Part shown: piece by piece, positions 16,705 to 25,764 of the stretch
Layout of the letters: each line of letters starts with the position of its first letter
How positions within the stretch are numbered: position 1 is the first letter of the stretch
Origin: Paenibacillus borealis
Lineage (GTDB): Bacteria > Bacillota > Bacilli > Paenibacillales > Paenibacillaceae
Length of the DNA stretch: 64,000 bases
Direction of reading: 5' to 3'
Assembly: GCF_000758665.1 (NCBI RefSeq)
Contig: NZ_CP009285.1
Location: 186,001 to 250,000, forward strand
Notes under the pieces: generated by a model
Told to the model about the DNA's origin: nothing
The model's input: only the letters and a program-made list of their open reading frames with translations
Databases searched by the model: none
Made by a program: the position numbers and the translations under genes

Positions 16705-17715
16705 TTATACTTTGTCTATGTTCTCCGAACGCCAATGTGAAGCTGTATCTCCTTCCCATATGCGGAAGGCACGATAGAATGAATTCAGGTCCCCGTATCC
16801 TACCAGGCAAGCCACTTCTTTAATGTCCAGAGTCGGGTTGGCTAAATACTCTCTTGCCTGTTCATGCCTGGCCTCCGTTAACAGATGTTTGAAGCTCGTG
16901 TCTTCTTCACTTAACCGCCGCTGCAGCGTTCGCCCGCTCATATGAAGCTCCTTGGCGACAGCATGGATGTCCAGGTGTCCGCCCATAAGGCTTCGCTTGA
17001 TGATCCATTTCACTGTTCCGGCGATGGAAGCGGTGCTGTGCTGTTCACTCAGTGTCCGGTCTAGGGCAGGTGTCAGAATATCCAGGAGCTCTTCATTATA
17101 CGTTACAAAAGGGATATCCAAATCCCGGCTCCGCAGCGTGAGCCGGTTCCTGACGGAACCCGTGTGAACAGGACAACCGAAATAAGCCTCCAGCGCCTGC
17201 ACATCACCCATAGGATGGATAAACTCGACCTTGCATGCCTTCAAAGCCTGGCCCGTTCCCCGGCGCCCAAGTTCCAGAAGATACGCCAGTGTGATTCCGA
17301 CCAATACCTCTGGACCGGATTCCTTCGTATGCTGCCATTCCAGCTCGATGGTGCATTCCTCATCCTTTTCTAATATAAGCAGCCGTTCGGGAGGGCACAT
17401 TTGTTTATACCTGGCCATGCGGTAAAGAGCATCTCTATAGTTGCGGGCGTGGTAGGTAGCTAAGACATCAGGAGGATATAGAGTCGTTTCAAATGCGTGT
17501 ACAAGCCCAACGACCGCCTGGGCAATATCACCTGTCAGATCCGAAAAAGCCTGCCACAACGCAAAATACTCTGCGGCGGTGACCTTAGGCTCAGTGATTA
17601 CAGTAAGCGGCAGCCGGGCCTGACGGACAACATCGCTTGGAGCAATCCCTAAGAGCTGAATTCCAGACCAAAAGCCGGAAGGGAATTTAATGCTTTTTGC
17701 GGTGTTTAAATTCAT
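16705..17715 (-). CDS. AraC-family regulator with arabinose-binding-like N-terminal domain
   Basis: A regulator of 336 residues. The first 190 residues (GFWSGIQLLGIAPSDVVRQA... VLVGITLAYLLELGRR) match the AraC N-terminal ligand domain of the OruR/ArgR-like subgroup. The C-terminal 100 residues hold two helix-turn-helix units (HLDIHAVAKELHMSGRTLQRRLSEE and TLDIKEVACLVGYGDLNSFYRAF). ATG 17715 has AAAGGAG upstream; the longer frame to 17763 lacks one. It is divergent from the MerR operon and upstream of the SDR gene, its likely target. The effector is unknown. Confidence 0.8.
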   Translation of the reverse strand: MNLNTAKSIKFPSGFWSGIQLLGIAPSDVVRQARLPLTVITEPKVTAAEYFALWQAFSDLTGDIAQAVVGLVHAFETTLYPPDVLATYHARNYRDALYRMARYKQMCPPERLLILEKDEECTIELEWQHTKESGPEVLVGITLAYLLELGRRGTGQALKACKVEFIHPMGDVQALEAYFGCPVHTGSVRNRLTLRSRDLDIPFVTYNEELLDILTPALDRTLSEQHSTASIAGTVKWIIKRSLMGGHLDIHAVAKELHMSGRTLQRRLSEEDTSFKHLLTEARHEQAREYLANPTLDIKEVACLVGYGDLNSFYRAFRIWEGDTASHWRSENIDKV

Positions 17716-17825
17716 GTAGAGTCTCCTTTGCGGCCATAACCGTATGCGAACGTATGTACACAAAGCATACTACCCGGTATGTTATGAAGTCTACTCTGAC
17801 GGTCCGCTTCTCTATTAATTGGGGG

Positions 17826-17856
17826 TTGCCTTAATGTGCACATTAACCCTTAAGCT
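17826..17856 (+). promoter_or_regulatory. MerR-type promoter with palindromic operator
   Basis: TTGCCT (17826-17831) and TAAGCT (17851-17856) are 19 bases apart, the long spacing typical of MerR-controlled promoters. A perfect 16-base palindrome TTAATGTGCACATTAA (17831-17846) fills the spacer. It drives the MerR and aldo-keto reductase genes. Confidence 0.7.
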
Positions 17857-17911
17857 TAAACAGATCCGGTCGATTACATCCAAATAGGAGCATGAAAGGA
17901 GTGTAGCCAGT

Positions 17912-18337
17912 ATGTCTTTTTCCATAAAAGAGGCTTCGGAGCGGCTAGGTTGCCCTGCACATAAGATCCGTTATTACGAGAAGGAGGGGCTGCTCCCTTA
18001 TATTCAAAGAGATGAACATGGAAACCGTCAGTTTGAGCAAGAACACCTGGACTGGATGAGATTGATGTCCTGCTTCCGGGCAACCGGAATGAAGGTAGCT
18101 ACATTGAAACATATGGTCCGCCTTGCTTTAGACGGGGATTCGACCATTCCGCAGAGAAAAATGATTCTCCATCAATATAAAGAGGATTTGCAGCGGCGTC
18201 AGTCCGAGCTTGCCGAAGCCCTTGAAGCAGTCGACAACAAGCTTGTCATCTATGGGGAGATAGAACAAGGAAGACTTCCTTCTGAGACGGAACTGCTGGA
18301 CCAGCTGGAAGTGTCAGCAAAAAATAATATTAAATAG
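17912..18337 (+). CDS. MerR-family transcriptional regulator
   Basis: A regulator of 141 residues with the MerR DNA-binding domain at 1-72 ([28 protein letters not shown], then the wing and [12 protein letters not shown]). A long coiled dimerisation helix follows. No metal-binding cysteines occur at the C-terminus, so it is not a metal sensor of the classic kind. It resembles the aldehyde-responsive AdhR-like group found beside oxidoreductases. AAAGGAG lies 11 bases before the start. The aldo-keto reductase gene starts 17 bases downstream. It probably regulates both genes through the palindrome at 17831-17846. Confidence 0.85.
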   Translation: MSFSIKEASERLGCPAHKIRYYEKEGLLPYIQRDEHGNRQFEQEHLDWMRLMSCFRATGMKVATLKHMVRLALDGDSTIPQRKMILHQYKEDLQRRQSELAEALEAVDNKLVIYGEIEQGRLPSETELLDQLEVSAKNNIK

Positions 18338-18354
18338 ATGGAGAGGTACAACAC

Positions 18355-19326
18355 ATGAAGCAAAGAACACTCGGGAATAGCGGTATACTCGTTTCTTCAA
18401 TTGGGCTGGGAATAATGGGGATGTCGCCTGGAATGTATGGGGAAACCAATGACGGGGAGTCCATCAAGACCATTCACCGCGCGCTGGACATCGGAGTGAA
18501 TCTGCTGGATACGGCGGATGTGTACGGAAACGGGCATAACGAGGAGCTTCTGGGGAAAGCTGTCAAAGGCCGCCGGGACCAAGCTATTATTGCAACCAAA
18601 TTTGCCTATACGCCTAACTATGAAAGTTTGAACGGTCATCCCGATTACGTGAAGAAAGCCGTTGAAGATAGTCTTCGCCGGTTAGATACAGACTACATTG
18701 ATCTTTACTACCAGCACAGGGTAGATCCAGATATTCCGATTGAAGAAACCGTTGGAGCCATGGCTGATCTGGTAAAAGAGGGCAAGGTACGCAGTCTCGG
18801 TCTGTCTGAAGCCTCTGCGTCTACACTTCGCCGTGCCCACGCAGTACATCCGATTTCTGCTCTGCAAAGCGAATATTCCCTCTGGAGCCGGGACATTGAA
18901 GATGAGGTCCTGCCGGCTGCAAGAGAGCTCGGTATTACGCATATTGCATACAGTCCGTTAAGCCGGGGTTTCATATCCGGTGAAATCCGGAAGTTCGATG
19001 ATTTGGAGGCCAATGATCTTCGCAGATACATGCCCCGGTTCCAAGGTGATAATTTCCGGAAGAATATAGAAATCGCAAATAAAATCAAAGAAATTGCTGC
19101 CGAGAAAAATTGCACGCCCTCCCAATTAGCAATTGCATGGACGATCGCTAATGACGCGCTGCCCATTCCGGGAACGAAACGGATCAAATATTTGGAGGAG
19201 AATGCTAACTCAACAACCATTGAGCTGAATTCTGAGGACTTAGCGCGGATCGAGAAGGTAAGCCCCAAGAGTGGAGTCCACGGAACACGTTATATGAAAG
19301 AATTGATGACGCAGCTGAATGGCTAA
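18355..19326 (+). CDS. Aldo-keto reductase
   Basis: An NADPH-dependent reductase of 323 residues with a TIM-barrel fold. The catalytic tetrad is Asp52, Tyr57, Lys82 and His121 ([23 protein letters not shown]). The cofactor motif IPGTKR and the final helix are present. It is closest to the YhdN/AKR11-13 type that reduces aldehydes such as methylglyoxal. It is in one operon with the MerR regulator; its start is served by GGAGAGG. The pairing with a MerR protein suggests induction by reactive aldehydes or quinones (inference). A terminator follows at 19381. Confidence 0.85.
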   Translation: MKQRTLGNSGILVSSIGLGIMGMSPGMYGETNDGESIKTIHRALDIGVNLLDTADVYGNGHNEELLGKAVKGRRDQAIIATKFAYTPNYESLNGHPDYVKKAVEDSLRRLDTDYIDLYYQHRVDPDIPIEETVGAMADLVKEGKVRSLGLSEASASTLRRAHAVHPISALQSEYSLWSRDIEDEVLPAARELGITHIAYSPLSRGFISGEIRKFDDLEANDLRRYMPRFQGDNFRKNIEIANKIKEIAAEKNCTPSQLAIAWTIANDALPIPGTKRIKYLEENANSTTIELNSEDLARIEKVSPKSGVHGTRYMKELMTQLNG

Positions 19327-19380
19327 CAATAATCATAATGATTTAGGAATTACTGATGATAAGTAAACGCCTATCACACA

Positions 19381-19418
19381 CAAAAGGTGACTCTCATTCG
19401 GGGAAGTCACTTTTTGTG
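19381..19418. terminator. Terminator after the aldo-keto reductase
   Basis: CAAAAGGTGACT pairs with AGTCACTTTTTG, with a small bulge. The rest of the 19327-19694 gap shows no gene; it holds the cre site described next and the leader of the pectate lyase. Confidence 0.65.
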
Positions 19419-19642
19419 TACCCATGGGTCCGTCTCTGATTTGCGGTATAGTATCATCTCGCTGCGAAATAATCATTAACTCATAATACCGCAGAATTCC
19501 TGCCGATATGAGCAAATGATTGTTTAAGCACCCTTTTCACATTTGGTATGCTCTGGATGTCCGAGAGGTTCATCCCATCCTGCTTGAACGGTTCGGATTA
19601 GCCGGTAAATGAGGAGGTGGATTGAACAGCATCACAGATTAT

Positions 19643-19656
19643 TGCAAGCGGTTACA
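19643..19656 (+). promoter_or_regulatory. cre-like catabolite control site
   Basis: TGCAAGCGGTTACA fits the CcpA consensus TGWAANCGNTNWCA at 13 of 14 positions. It lies 39 bases upstream of the pectate lyase start, a place suited to glucose repression. Confidence 0.55.
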
Positions 19657-19694
19657 GAAAGATCTGCAACAAATTATAATTAGGAGGCAATGAA

Positions 19695-21875
19695 ATGAAA
19701 AGGACAGTTGCAAAGGTAACCAGTATAGTTCTATTATTTTCTCTTGCACTATCTCTGATCGCCGGCGGATGGGGAACTACGGTAGCACACGCTGCGGGTC
19801 TTACGATAACGGGCAGTGGAGGCGGAAATGAAGCTGCTTATGTGGAGTGGGCACCAGTAAGTAATGCAACGGGATATAATGTATATGTTAAAGCAGCGAG
19901 CGCAGCGGACACCCAGTATCAGCAGATTAATAACGAATTGATCCGCAAATACGCGTCTTATTGGAGAGCTGATGCCGTAGGGCTTGCAGCCGGAAGTTAT
20001 GTCATGAAGGTTGAGGCTGTATCGTCAGGTGCAGTGACGGCAAACGCTGTCTCAGGAACGCTGGCTGTAGCGCCGTATGACCGGTCTGGATTTGCTTTTT
20101 CAGCCAATTCGCAATTTGGTACAGGCTCCGGTGCTTATAATGATAATGGAACGCTGAAGAGCGGGGCACAGGTATTGTATATCACCTCGCAGAATGCGCA
20201 AACCGTAACGCTCGGTGTGAAAACCAGCAGCTCGGGTACAGTACAGACCGGGGTTGGTCTGGGCGGAATTCTGACACTGAGACAAAAAGGCTACGATACA
20301 ACGCCGCTGGCTATCCGGATTATCGGGAAAGTTACAGCCTCTGATCTGAGCGGACAGCTCAACAGCAGTGGTTATCTTGAAGTCAAAGGTAAAAACAATT
20401 ATACGGAAATGAATATTACCATCGAGGGTATCGGGAAAGATGCGTATGCCTACGGCTGGGGAATGCTGCTTAGATATACGGGGAATGTCGAAGTCAGAAA
20501 TCTGGGCGTGATGTTATTCCCTGACGACGGTATTTCAATGGATACAGGCAATGCAAATGTATGGGTGCATAATAATGATATTTTCTACGGATCTGCTGGA
20601 AGTGACGCGGACCAGGTTAAGGGTGACGGTTCTACGGACCTCAAGAAAGGCTCAACGTATATCACCATCTCGTACAACCACTATTTTGATTCCGGAAAAG
20701 CAGCTCTGGTCGGACTTAGTGAGTCTGCCGAATTCTTTGTCACCTTCCACCATAACTGGTTCGATCATTCGGACTCCCGTCATCCGCGGATCAGAGTAGC
20801 TTCTGTTCATGTCTATAATAACTTCTATGATGGGGTCTCCAAATATGGCGTCGGCGTTACAACCGGAGCTTCGGCTTTTGTAGAATCGAATGTGTTTAGA
20901 AATACTAAAGATCCAATGCTTAGTTCCCTGCAAGGCACGGATGCTATAGGGGAAGAAGGTACGTTCTCAGGCGAAAATGGTGGTATGATCAAAGCCTACA
21001 ACAACAGTGTTACTGGTGCGGCAAGTCTGATCTATGCCAACTCCAGTACCGGAACCGCTCCGGCGAATGCCACCTCCTTCGATGCATACTTAGCTTCGTC
21101 GAGAAGTGAAGCCGTTCCAAGCTCTTACAAAGCTCTAGTGGGTGGGACAGCGTATAACAACTTCGATACCACTGTGAATACTGGAGTAAGTGCAGCTGCC
21201 GTTGATAGTGTAAGTGTGGTTGAACAGACGGTTAGGGCAAAAGCAGGCCGCCTGAGCGGGGGAGACTTCAGCTGGACATTTAATAATTCGGTGGATGACG
21301 CATCGTATGCAATTAACGCAGCGCTGATGTCTGCTATCCAGGGCTACACCACGGGGCTTGTATCTGTAGGGGGCAACTCCAATCCGTCAGGACCGACTCC
21401 GACTCCATCAGCAACAACGGCACCGACTGCAACCCCAACAGCAACCCCGGCGCCAACGGCAACTCCGGTGCCGACTGCAACGACTGTACCAACAGCAACA
21501 CCTGTACCAACGGCAACTCCGGTGCCGACTGCAACGCCCACTACTGGGGCAATTGTTCATAACTTCACTACATCCGGAATAACGAGCAGCTTCTTCTCTA
21601 TTTCCGGGAATCTCTCCACGAGTAAAGGAACTGTAGTATATGGCGGTCTGACCTTAACCCAATGTCTGAAGATCGAGAGCGCAACCAGCATTGGATTCAC
21701 AGCAGCCAAAGCCTCGACTTTAACATTAGTGTTCAACTCCGAAGGAACCAAAGTTAAAGTAGATGGAACCAGCTATACTATCACGAATGGTATTGCCACG
21801 GTCTCTCTCGCAGCGGGTGCGCATACGATTACGAAGGATAGTACTGCGAATTTGTATTATATGAAGGTGGAGTAG
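19695..21875 (+). CDS. Secreted PL1 pectate lyase with C-terminal accessory domain
   Basis: A secreted enzyme of 726 residues. The signal peptide ends near AHAAG (residue 34). A fibronectin-III-like domain (about 35-130) precedes a PL1 parallel beta-helix with the family signatures DQVKGDGSTDLKKGS, TISYNHYFDSGKAALVG, FHHNWFDHSDSRHPRIR and VHVYNNFYDG. The Asp residues in the first strand bind calcium, and the Arg of RHPRIR is the catalytic base. A linker of repeated P-T-A-T-P units (about 21395-21545) joins a 100-residue C-terminal domain that may bind carbohydrate. It cleaves pectate by elimination outside the cell. AGGAGG lies seven bases before ATG 19695. Its cre-like site suggests repression by good sugars. 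Confidence 0.85.
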   Translation: MKRTVAKVTSIVLLFSLALSLIAGGWGTTVAHAAGLTITGSGGGNEAAYVEWAPVSNATGYNVYVKAASAADTQYQQINNELIRKYASYWRADAVGLAAGSYVMKVEAVSSGAVTANAVSGTLAVAPYDRSGFAFSANSQFGTGSGAYNDNGTLKSGAQVLYITSQNAQTVTLGVKTSSSGTVQTGVGLGGILTLRQKGYDTTPLAIRIIGKVTASDLSGQLNSSGYLEVKGKNNYTEMNITIEGIGKDAYAYGWGMLLRYTGNVEVRNLGVMLFPDDGISMDTGNANVWVHNNDIFYGSAGSDADQVKGDGSTDLKKGSTYITISYNHYFDSGKAALVGLSESAEFFVTFHHNWFDHSDSRHPRIRVASVHVYNNFYDGVSKYGVGVTTGASAFVESNVFRNTKDPMLSSLQGTDAIGEEGTFSGENGGMIKAYNNSVTGAASLIYANSSTGTAPANATSFDAYLASSRSEAVPSSYKALVGGTAYNNFDTTVNTGVSAAAVDSVSVVEQTVRAKAGRLSGGDFSWTFNNSVDDASYAINAALMSAIQGYTTGLVSVGGNSNPSGPTPTPSATTAPTATPTATPAPTATPVPTATTVPTATPVPTATPVPTATPTTGAIVHNFTTSGITSSFFSISGNLSTSKGTVVYGGLTLTQCLKIESATSIGFTAAKASTLTLVFNSEGTKVKVDGTSYTITNGIATVSLAAGAHTITKDSTANLYYMKVE

Positions 21876-21896
21876 GTTATATTAAAAATCCCTACC

Positions 21897-21946
21897 CATG
21901 CGCTTGTCCGAGGCTTGAATGAGGTTCGAATCTCCCTGCGTGCATA
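21897..21946 (+). other. tRNA-like 3' end remnant
   Basis: GAGGTTCGAATCTCC has a tRNA T-loop shape and is followed by CATATAGGGTAAATAAAA and a terminator. The layout closely copies the ssrA 3' end at 7889-7953. The T-stem pairs poorly and no 5' half is present, so it is at most a degenerate remnant of a tRNA or tmRNA gene. Confidence 0.3.
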
Positions 21947-21956
21947 TAGGGTAAAT

Positions 21957-21982
21957 AAAAGACACCTTTAGGGGTGTCTTTT
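21957..21982. terminator. Bidirectional terminator
   Basis: AAAAGACACC (21957-21966) pairs with GGTGTCTTTT (21973-21982). It serves the pectate lyase and the leftward XRE gene. Confidence 0.8.
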
Positions 21983-22011
21983 ACTCTAACTATTTTTCTG
22001 GATTCTTTGTA

Positions 22012-22239
22012 TCAATCTTTATCCTTATTATCAACTAAATCAATAATCTCCCGTATATCCTCGATGTTTAAAGCTTCTGCAATTTTAACAATATGACTGA
22101 AGCTGATGCTTTCTCTCTTTCCATTGGCGAGTTCACTTAATGCTGCATGGCGGACACGGGATATTCTGGACAACTCCCGTATTGAAATCTTATGTTTATT
22201 GGTCAATTCAGTTATTTTTACTACAATTCTCTTCCCCAC
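22012..22239 (-). CDS. Small XRE-family DNA-binding protein
   Basis: A protein of 75 residues that is almost entirely a Cro/C1-type helix-turn-helix: ITELTNKHKISIRELSRISRV, then ALSELANGKRESISFSHIVKIAEAL. An acidic tail follows. The start is GTG 22239 with GAGGG seven bases upstream. It is a single gene on the minus strand, divergent from the DUF6809 gene, and may control itself or that neighbour. No partner toxin is visible. Confidence 0.75.
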   Translation of the reverse strand: MGKRIVVKITELTNKHKISIRELSRISRVRHAALSELANGKRESISFSHIVKIAEALNIEDIREIIDLVDNKDKD

Positions 22240-22365
22240 TGTAATCCCTCACTTATCCTGAGCATTTGTATTGCCTATACGCTTAAGCGTACCGGTTGTG
22301 TTCTGTAGATATGCTATGCTGGTTTAGATCATAAATTAATGATGCAGCTCATAAAGGAGGACCTA

Positions 22366-22635
22366 ATGTTAAGCATTCTGGAATCGCTATATCATGGCAG
22401 TTTGTTCCCTAACGAGGTCATGATCTCAAAGGACCCCAACTACCGCCCGCTCAACAAGCAAATTACCGATTCTTTAGAGACTTGGAAGCAGAAGCTGTCC
22501 GCAGGCGAGTATGAGGAGCTGGAGTCTTTATTGGAGCTGTATTCGCAAGTACAGGGGCTGGAGATGACAGCTGCATTTGTGTCCGGGTTCAAGGCCGGTG
22601 CGGCGATGATGATCGAAGTTCTGGTCGATGCTTAG
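22366..22635 (+). CDS. DUF6809 family protein
   Basis: A small acidic protein of 89 residues: MLSILESLYHGSLFPNE, DPNYRPLNKQI, and a C-terminal AAFVSGFKAGAAMMIEVL helix. It resembles the DUF6809 family, often found in phage-derived or accessory regions, and the function is unknown. AAAGGAGG (22353-22360) lies five bases before ATG 22366, which makes this start secure. Its stop lies close to the convergent WYL gene. Confidence 0.65.
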   Translation: MLSILESLYHGSLFPNEVMISKDPNYRPLNKQITDSLETWKQKLSAGEYEELESLLELYSQVQGLEMTAAFVSGFKAGAAMMIEVLVDA

Positions 22636-22656
22636 CAATGCATGACCGGCCAATAC

Positions 22657-23463
22657 TCACTCCCCCGCCTCCCCATACCGCCCAAGCGCCATATCAGCCG
22701 TTTTCAGCATACGCCGCTTAAGCTGCTCGCCCTGGGTGATTTTTACACGCAGACCCAGGAACCGGATTCGGGATAACAGGAACTCGCTGTCGTCTCTCAT
22801 GTAGTTGACATGGATCTGGTAGATGCCGGAGGCTTCATCATAAGACACGGACTTATCAAAACAGGAAAAGGCGGATAGGATCCGTGACAGCTCCGCATTA
22901 AAGGTGGGGATGACTTGAATGCAGGCGGATTCCTTCAGGCCGTCTAATAAGCGCGCTATCCGTGTCTTCAGTTCGTCAATCCGTTTAGCAGGGATGGGGA
23001 ATACTTCGACCGACACAATATTTCTTAATTTAGTGGACATGAGCGAACGCTGCCGGGTGCTGTACCATTGCAGATACCACTCCCGCTTATACATGTTATA
23101 TTCCAGCTTGTGAGGGAACCCGGCTTGATCCGTTCGTTCGCCTCCATGCTTAATCTGATATGCAATCAGGATGCCTTGATTCTGCATAATCATGCGGCGG
23201 AGCGTGCGGAGCAGCGGATGATAGACCTGGCGCTCTTTACTGCGGGCCTTCTCCATAATAATCTCCCCTACTTCAATAGAAGCCTCGGGTTCCAACAGCG
23301 TATTCAATTTGCTTAAAGTTTCCGGTGTAAAAGCGGCCTCCGAAGCCGGATGCCTAAGCATCGTTTTCAGCCAGGAACGTTCCTGGGAGGTCAGCGCGAG
23401 TGACCCCGCTTCATCGAGGCGTGAGATGATCTGGAAATTGAATATTTTCTCAAATGGATTCAT
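22657..23463 (-). CDS. WYL-domain regulator, second of a pair
   Basis: A protein of 268 residues related to the WYL-domain family, with a shorter N-terminal region than its neighbour. LRTLRRMIMQNQGILIAYQIK and YNMYKREWYLQWYSTRQRSLMSTKLRNIVSVEVF form the WYL core; the signature reads EWYLQWY. WYL domains bind nucleic acid or nucleotide ligands and control defence and repair genes. Start 23463 overlaps the end of the upstream WYL gene by 14 bases, so they are translated together. The pair is divergent from the RNA-repair genes and probably regulates them (inference). A clear helix-turn-helix is not visible here. Confidence 0.7.
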   Translation of the reverse strand: MNPFEKIFNFQIISRLDEAGSLALTSQERSWLKTMLRHPASEAAFTPETLSKLNTLLEPEASIEVGEIIMEKARSKERQVYHPLLRTLRRMIMQNQGILIAYQIKHGGERTDQAGFPHKLEYNMYKREWYLQWYSTRQRSLMSTKLRNIVSVEVFPIPAKRIDELKTRIARLLDGLKESACIQVIPTFNAELSRILSAFSCFDKSVSYDEASGIYQIHVNYMRDDSEFLLSRIRFLGLRVKITQGEQLKRRMLKTADMALGRYGEAGE

Positions 23464-24763
23464 AGTAGCTCCGAAGCTCCTTCCATTCCGCAATAAATTG
23501 CTTACGAAGCCAGCGGGGTTCTAAGATCTCACAGCTCGAACCGAAGCTCCGTAACCAGGGCTTGATTTCATAAATCTCGTTCACTTCGATCTCGTACAGG
23601 AACGTTGAATCGGATTCCTCTGTAATTACGCCCCATTGTCCCTGCGCCTCAACCCGCTCCCGGATGAAATTAGCGCCAGACCGGCTGGGGTTATAGAATC
23701 TGACGGCTACCTTAACCGCACGGTTGGTATCTGTGACCCAACTGTTCTTCATCTGCGCTTCCAGCTGCTTAAGCTTCTCCGCGTATTTGTCTTCTTCCAC
23801 AGCATCGCCCTCTTCAATCTGGGTAAGGCCCTCCATCCGGAATTTCTTGATCCCCATCCGGGCATGATGTCCGATTAAATACCACCGTCCATATTGATGG
23901 TCATAGACGACACGGAGCGGAAGAATACAGTCTGAAGTACCCGCCGACTCCCGCTCAAAGAGAGGGTTCGTGTTCTGGGAGGTGTAGTTCATGCCTTTTT
24001 TCGGGGACAGATAGAGAAACCGGATTTGCCGGCGCTGTTGAATAGCTCCGAATATCGTATAGAGATGAGCCTCGTCAAGAATCCGTGAATGGTAATTGTA
24101 TTTATATCTATGGGTTTCTGTAGCTTCGGGGTTAAAGCCCCGCTTCCGCAGAACCTTCTTCAGGGTGTCGCGCAGCAGGTAGCCCTGTACGGACGGAATC
24201 TGTGTATTGGCGATGACATCCACGTAGTCATAGAGGTCCAATAGCTGGTCATCTGTTAGCTGGTCAATCAGGTCGTTGGCAGCCTTGTACCGGTAAGGAC
24301 GCCGCTCATTGACACGGAGAATGACGCCGACTTCCTCCAGATATTTCAGATCGCCCCGGATGGTCTTCTCATCGGGCAGCGGAGAGTCGGCGGGCATTTG
24401 CTCACTGCACAGATCCTGCAGATCCTTGGCAGTCCGCTCCTGAGTCTGGAGTGCTGTTAAGAGTAAAGTAAGCCGGATGCTCTCCGTTTCCTTAAGCGAC
24501 TTGGCCCGGAACAGGAACAGCAGCAGCGGGTCGGCAGACTCATAATAGTTGTAGCGGAGCCACTCTGAGAGTTCAGTTCCTTGTTCAGCAGGCAGATCCT
24601 GCTGCAGGACGGTAACCATCTCCTTCAGGTTGCGCAGCGTTTTGTCATAGGTATGTACTGAAATGCCGAGCCGGTCGGCGAATTGTTGCCTGCTGTAGGC
24701 TCCCCCGGCTAAAGACAGCATACGGAGAAACTGAATTTCTTTATCGAAACTTTCCTTGGCCAT
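23450..24763 (-). CDS. WYL-domain transcriptional regulator
   Basis: A regulator of 437 residues. The N-terminal helix-turn-helix is FLRMLSLAGGAYSRQQFADRLGISVHTYDKTL; a second winged segment lies near 110-150. The WYL domain (about 230-330) holds the signature YGRWYLIGHH, and a WCX-type C-terminal segment runs to the end. It is the first gene of a leftward pair and diverges from the nucleotidyltransferase, Hen1 and Pnkp genes 180 bases away. By family and position it is probably the sensor that turns on RNA repair, perhaps by binding damaged RNA ends. That role is an inference. Confidence 0.8.
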   Translation of the reverse strand: MAKESFDKEIQFLRMLSLAGGAYSRQQFADRLGISVHTYDKTLRNLKEMVTVLQQDLPAEQGTELSEWLRYNYYESADPLLLFLFRAKSLKETESIRLTLLLTALQTQERTAKDLQDLCSEQMPADSPLPDEKTIRGDLKYLEEVGVILRVNERRPYRYKAANDLIDQLTDDQLLDLYDYVDVIANTQIPSVQGYLLRDTLKKVLRKRGFNPEATETHRYKYNYHSRILDEAHLYTIFGAIQQRRQIRFLYLSPKKGMNYTSQNTNPLFERESAGTSDCILPLRVVYDHQYGRWYLIGHHARMGIKKFRMEGLTQIEEGDAVEEDKYAEKLKQLEAQMKNSWVTDTNRAVKVAVRFYNPSRSGANFIRERVEAQGQWGVITEESDSTFLYEIEVNEIYEIKPWLRSFGSSCEILEPRWLRKQFIAEWKELRSYYESI

Positions 24764-24941
24764 TTTATAATCCTCCAGCCTGTAACGAATCCACTAGAAG
24801 TGATAGTACTTATTTATATTAAGCACCAGAGTTGAATTAAATGGAAGGCTTTTTGCCTGCCGCCATACTTCCGCCCTGTTCGTGAATGAGAAAATGAGGG
24901 AAGATAGGTTCATGAAGCCGAGTTGAACTGGAGTGATAACA

Positions 24942-25739
24942 ATGACCCCTATACATAAACTTATCCTGGAGCAGCTGGAACAGATTGAGCAGGAAGAGCA
25001 GGTTACCATCCTCTATGCCTGTGAATCAGGCAGCCGGGCGTGGGGCTTCCCCTCGCAGGACAGTGATTACGATGTGCGGTTCATATACCTGCATAAGCCG
25101 GAATGGTATTTATCTATCTACGATAAACGGGATGTCATAGAGCATCCCATTAACAATATGCTGGATATCAATGGATGGGATTTACGTAAGGCGCTTAATT
25201 TATTCCGCAAGTCCAACCCGCCGCTGCTGGAATGGCTGCAATCGCCGATCCAGTATGCAGAGAAGTTCAGTGTGGCGGAGCAGCTTAGAGGGATATCACC
25301 TTATACCTTTTCACCGAAATCGTGTATGTACCATTACTTGAACATGGCTAGAGGCAATTACCGCGATTACTTGCAGGGTGAGCAGGTCAAGATCAAGAAG
25401 TACTTTTATGTGCTGCGCCCGGTTCTGGCCTGTGAATGGATTAACCGCTATGAAGAGATGCCGCCGATGGAATTCGATGTACTGGTAGAACGGCTGATTC
25501 CGCAGGATGGAGAGCTGTGGCAGGTATTGCAGCAATTGCTGGAACGGAAGAAGTCCGGTGAGGAACTGGATGTTGAGCCGCGGTTAAGCGCGATTAATGA
25601 TTATTTGGAAGAGCAGCTTCAAGTGCTGGAGAAGGTGGCAGCGGCGGCCTTAAGTGTTAAAGCGGACAACAGAGATCAGCAGCTGGATGCTCTTTTCCGG
25701 GAAGCCCTGCAGGAAGTATGGGGAGAGTGGCTCAGATAG
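24942..25739 (+). CDS. Nucleotidyltransferase-domain protein (YcgL-like)
   Basis: A protein of 265 residues of the DNA polymerase beta superfamily. The motif GSRAWGFPSQDSDYD supplies Gly30-Ser31 and the metal-binding Asp42 and Asp44, followed by VRFIYLHKPEWYL. The rest is helical, as in YcgL-type proteins. ATG 24942 is preferred (GGAG nine bases upstream); GTG 24933 is weaker. It heads the rightward operon with Hen1 and Pnkp, 25 bases before Hen1. It could add or transfer a nucleotide to RNA ends before repair, but no activity can be read from the sequence. Confidence 0.75.
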   Translation: MTPIHKLILEQLEQIEQEEQVTILYACESGSRAWGFPSQDSDYDVRFIYLHKPEWYLSIYDKRDVIEHPINNMLDINGWDLRKALNLFRKSNPPLLEWLQSPIQYAEKFSVAEQLRGISPYTFSPKSCMYHYLNMARGNYRDYLQGEQVKIKKYFYVLRPVLACEWINRYEEMPPMEFDVLVERLIPQDGELWQVLQQLLERKKSGEELDVEPRLSAINDYLEEQLQVLEKVAAAALSVKADNRDQQLDALFREALQEVWGEWLR

Positions 25740-25764
25740 AAAGACCGACAGGAGGAAGATCGTA

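Noticed and set aside
21344..21541. Minus-strand frames rich in Val, Gly and Ala
   Set aside because: They are the antisense of the Pro/Thr linker repeat in the pectate lyase, not genes.
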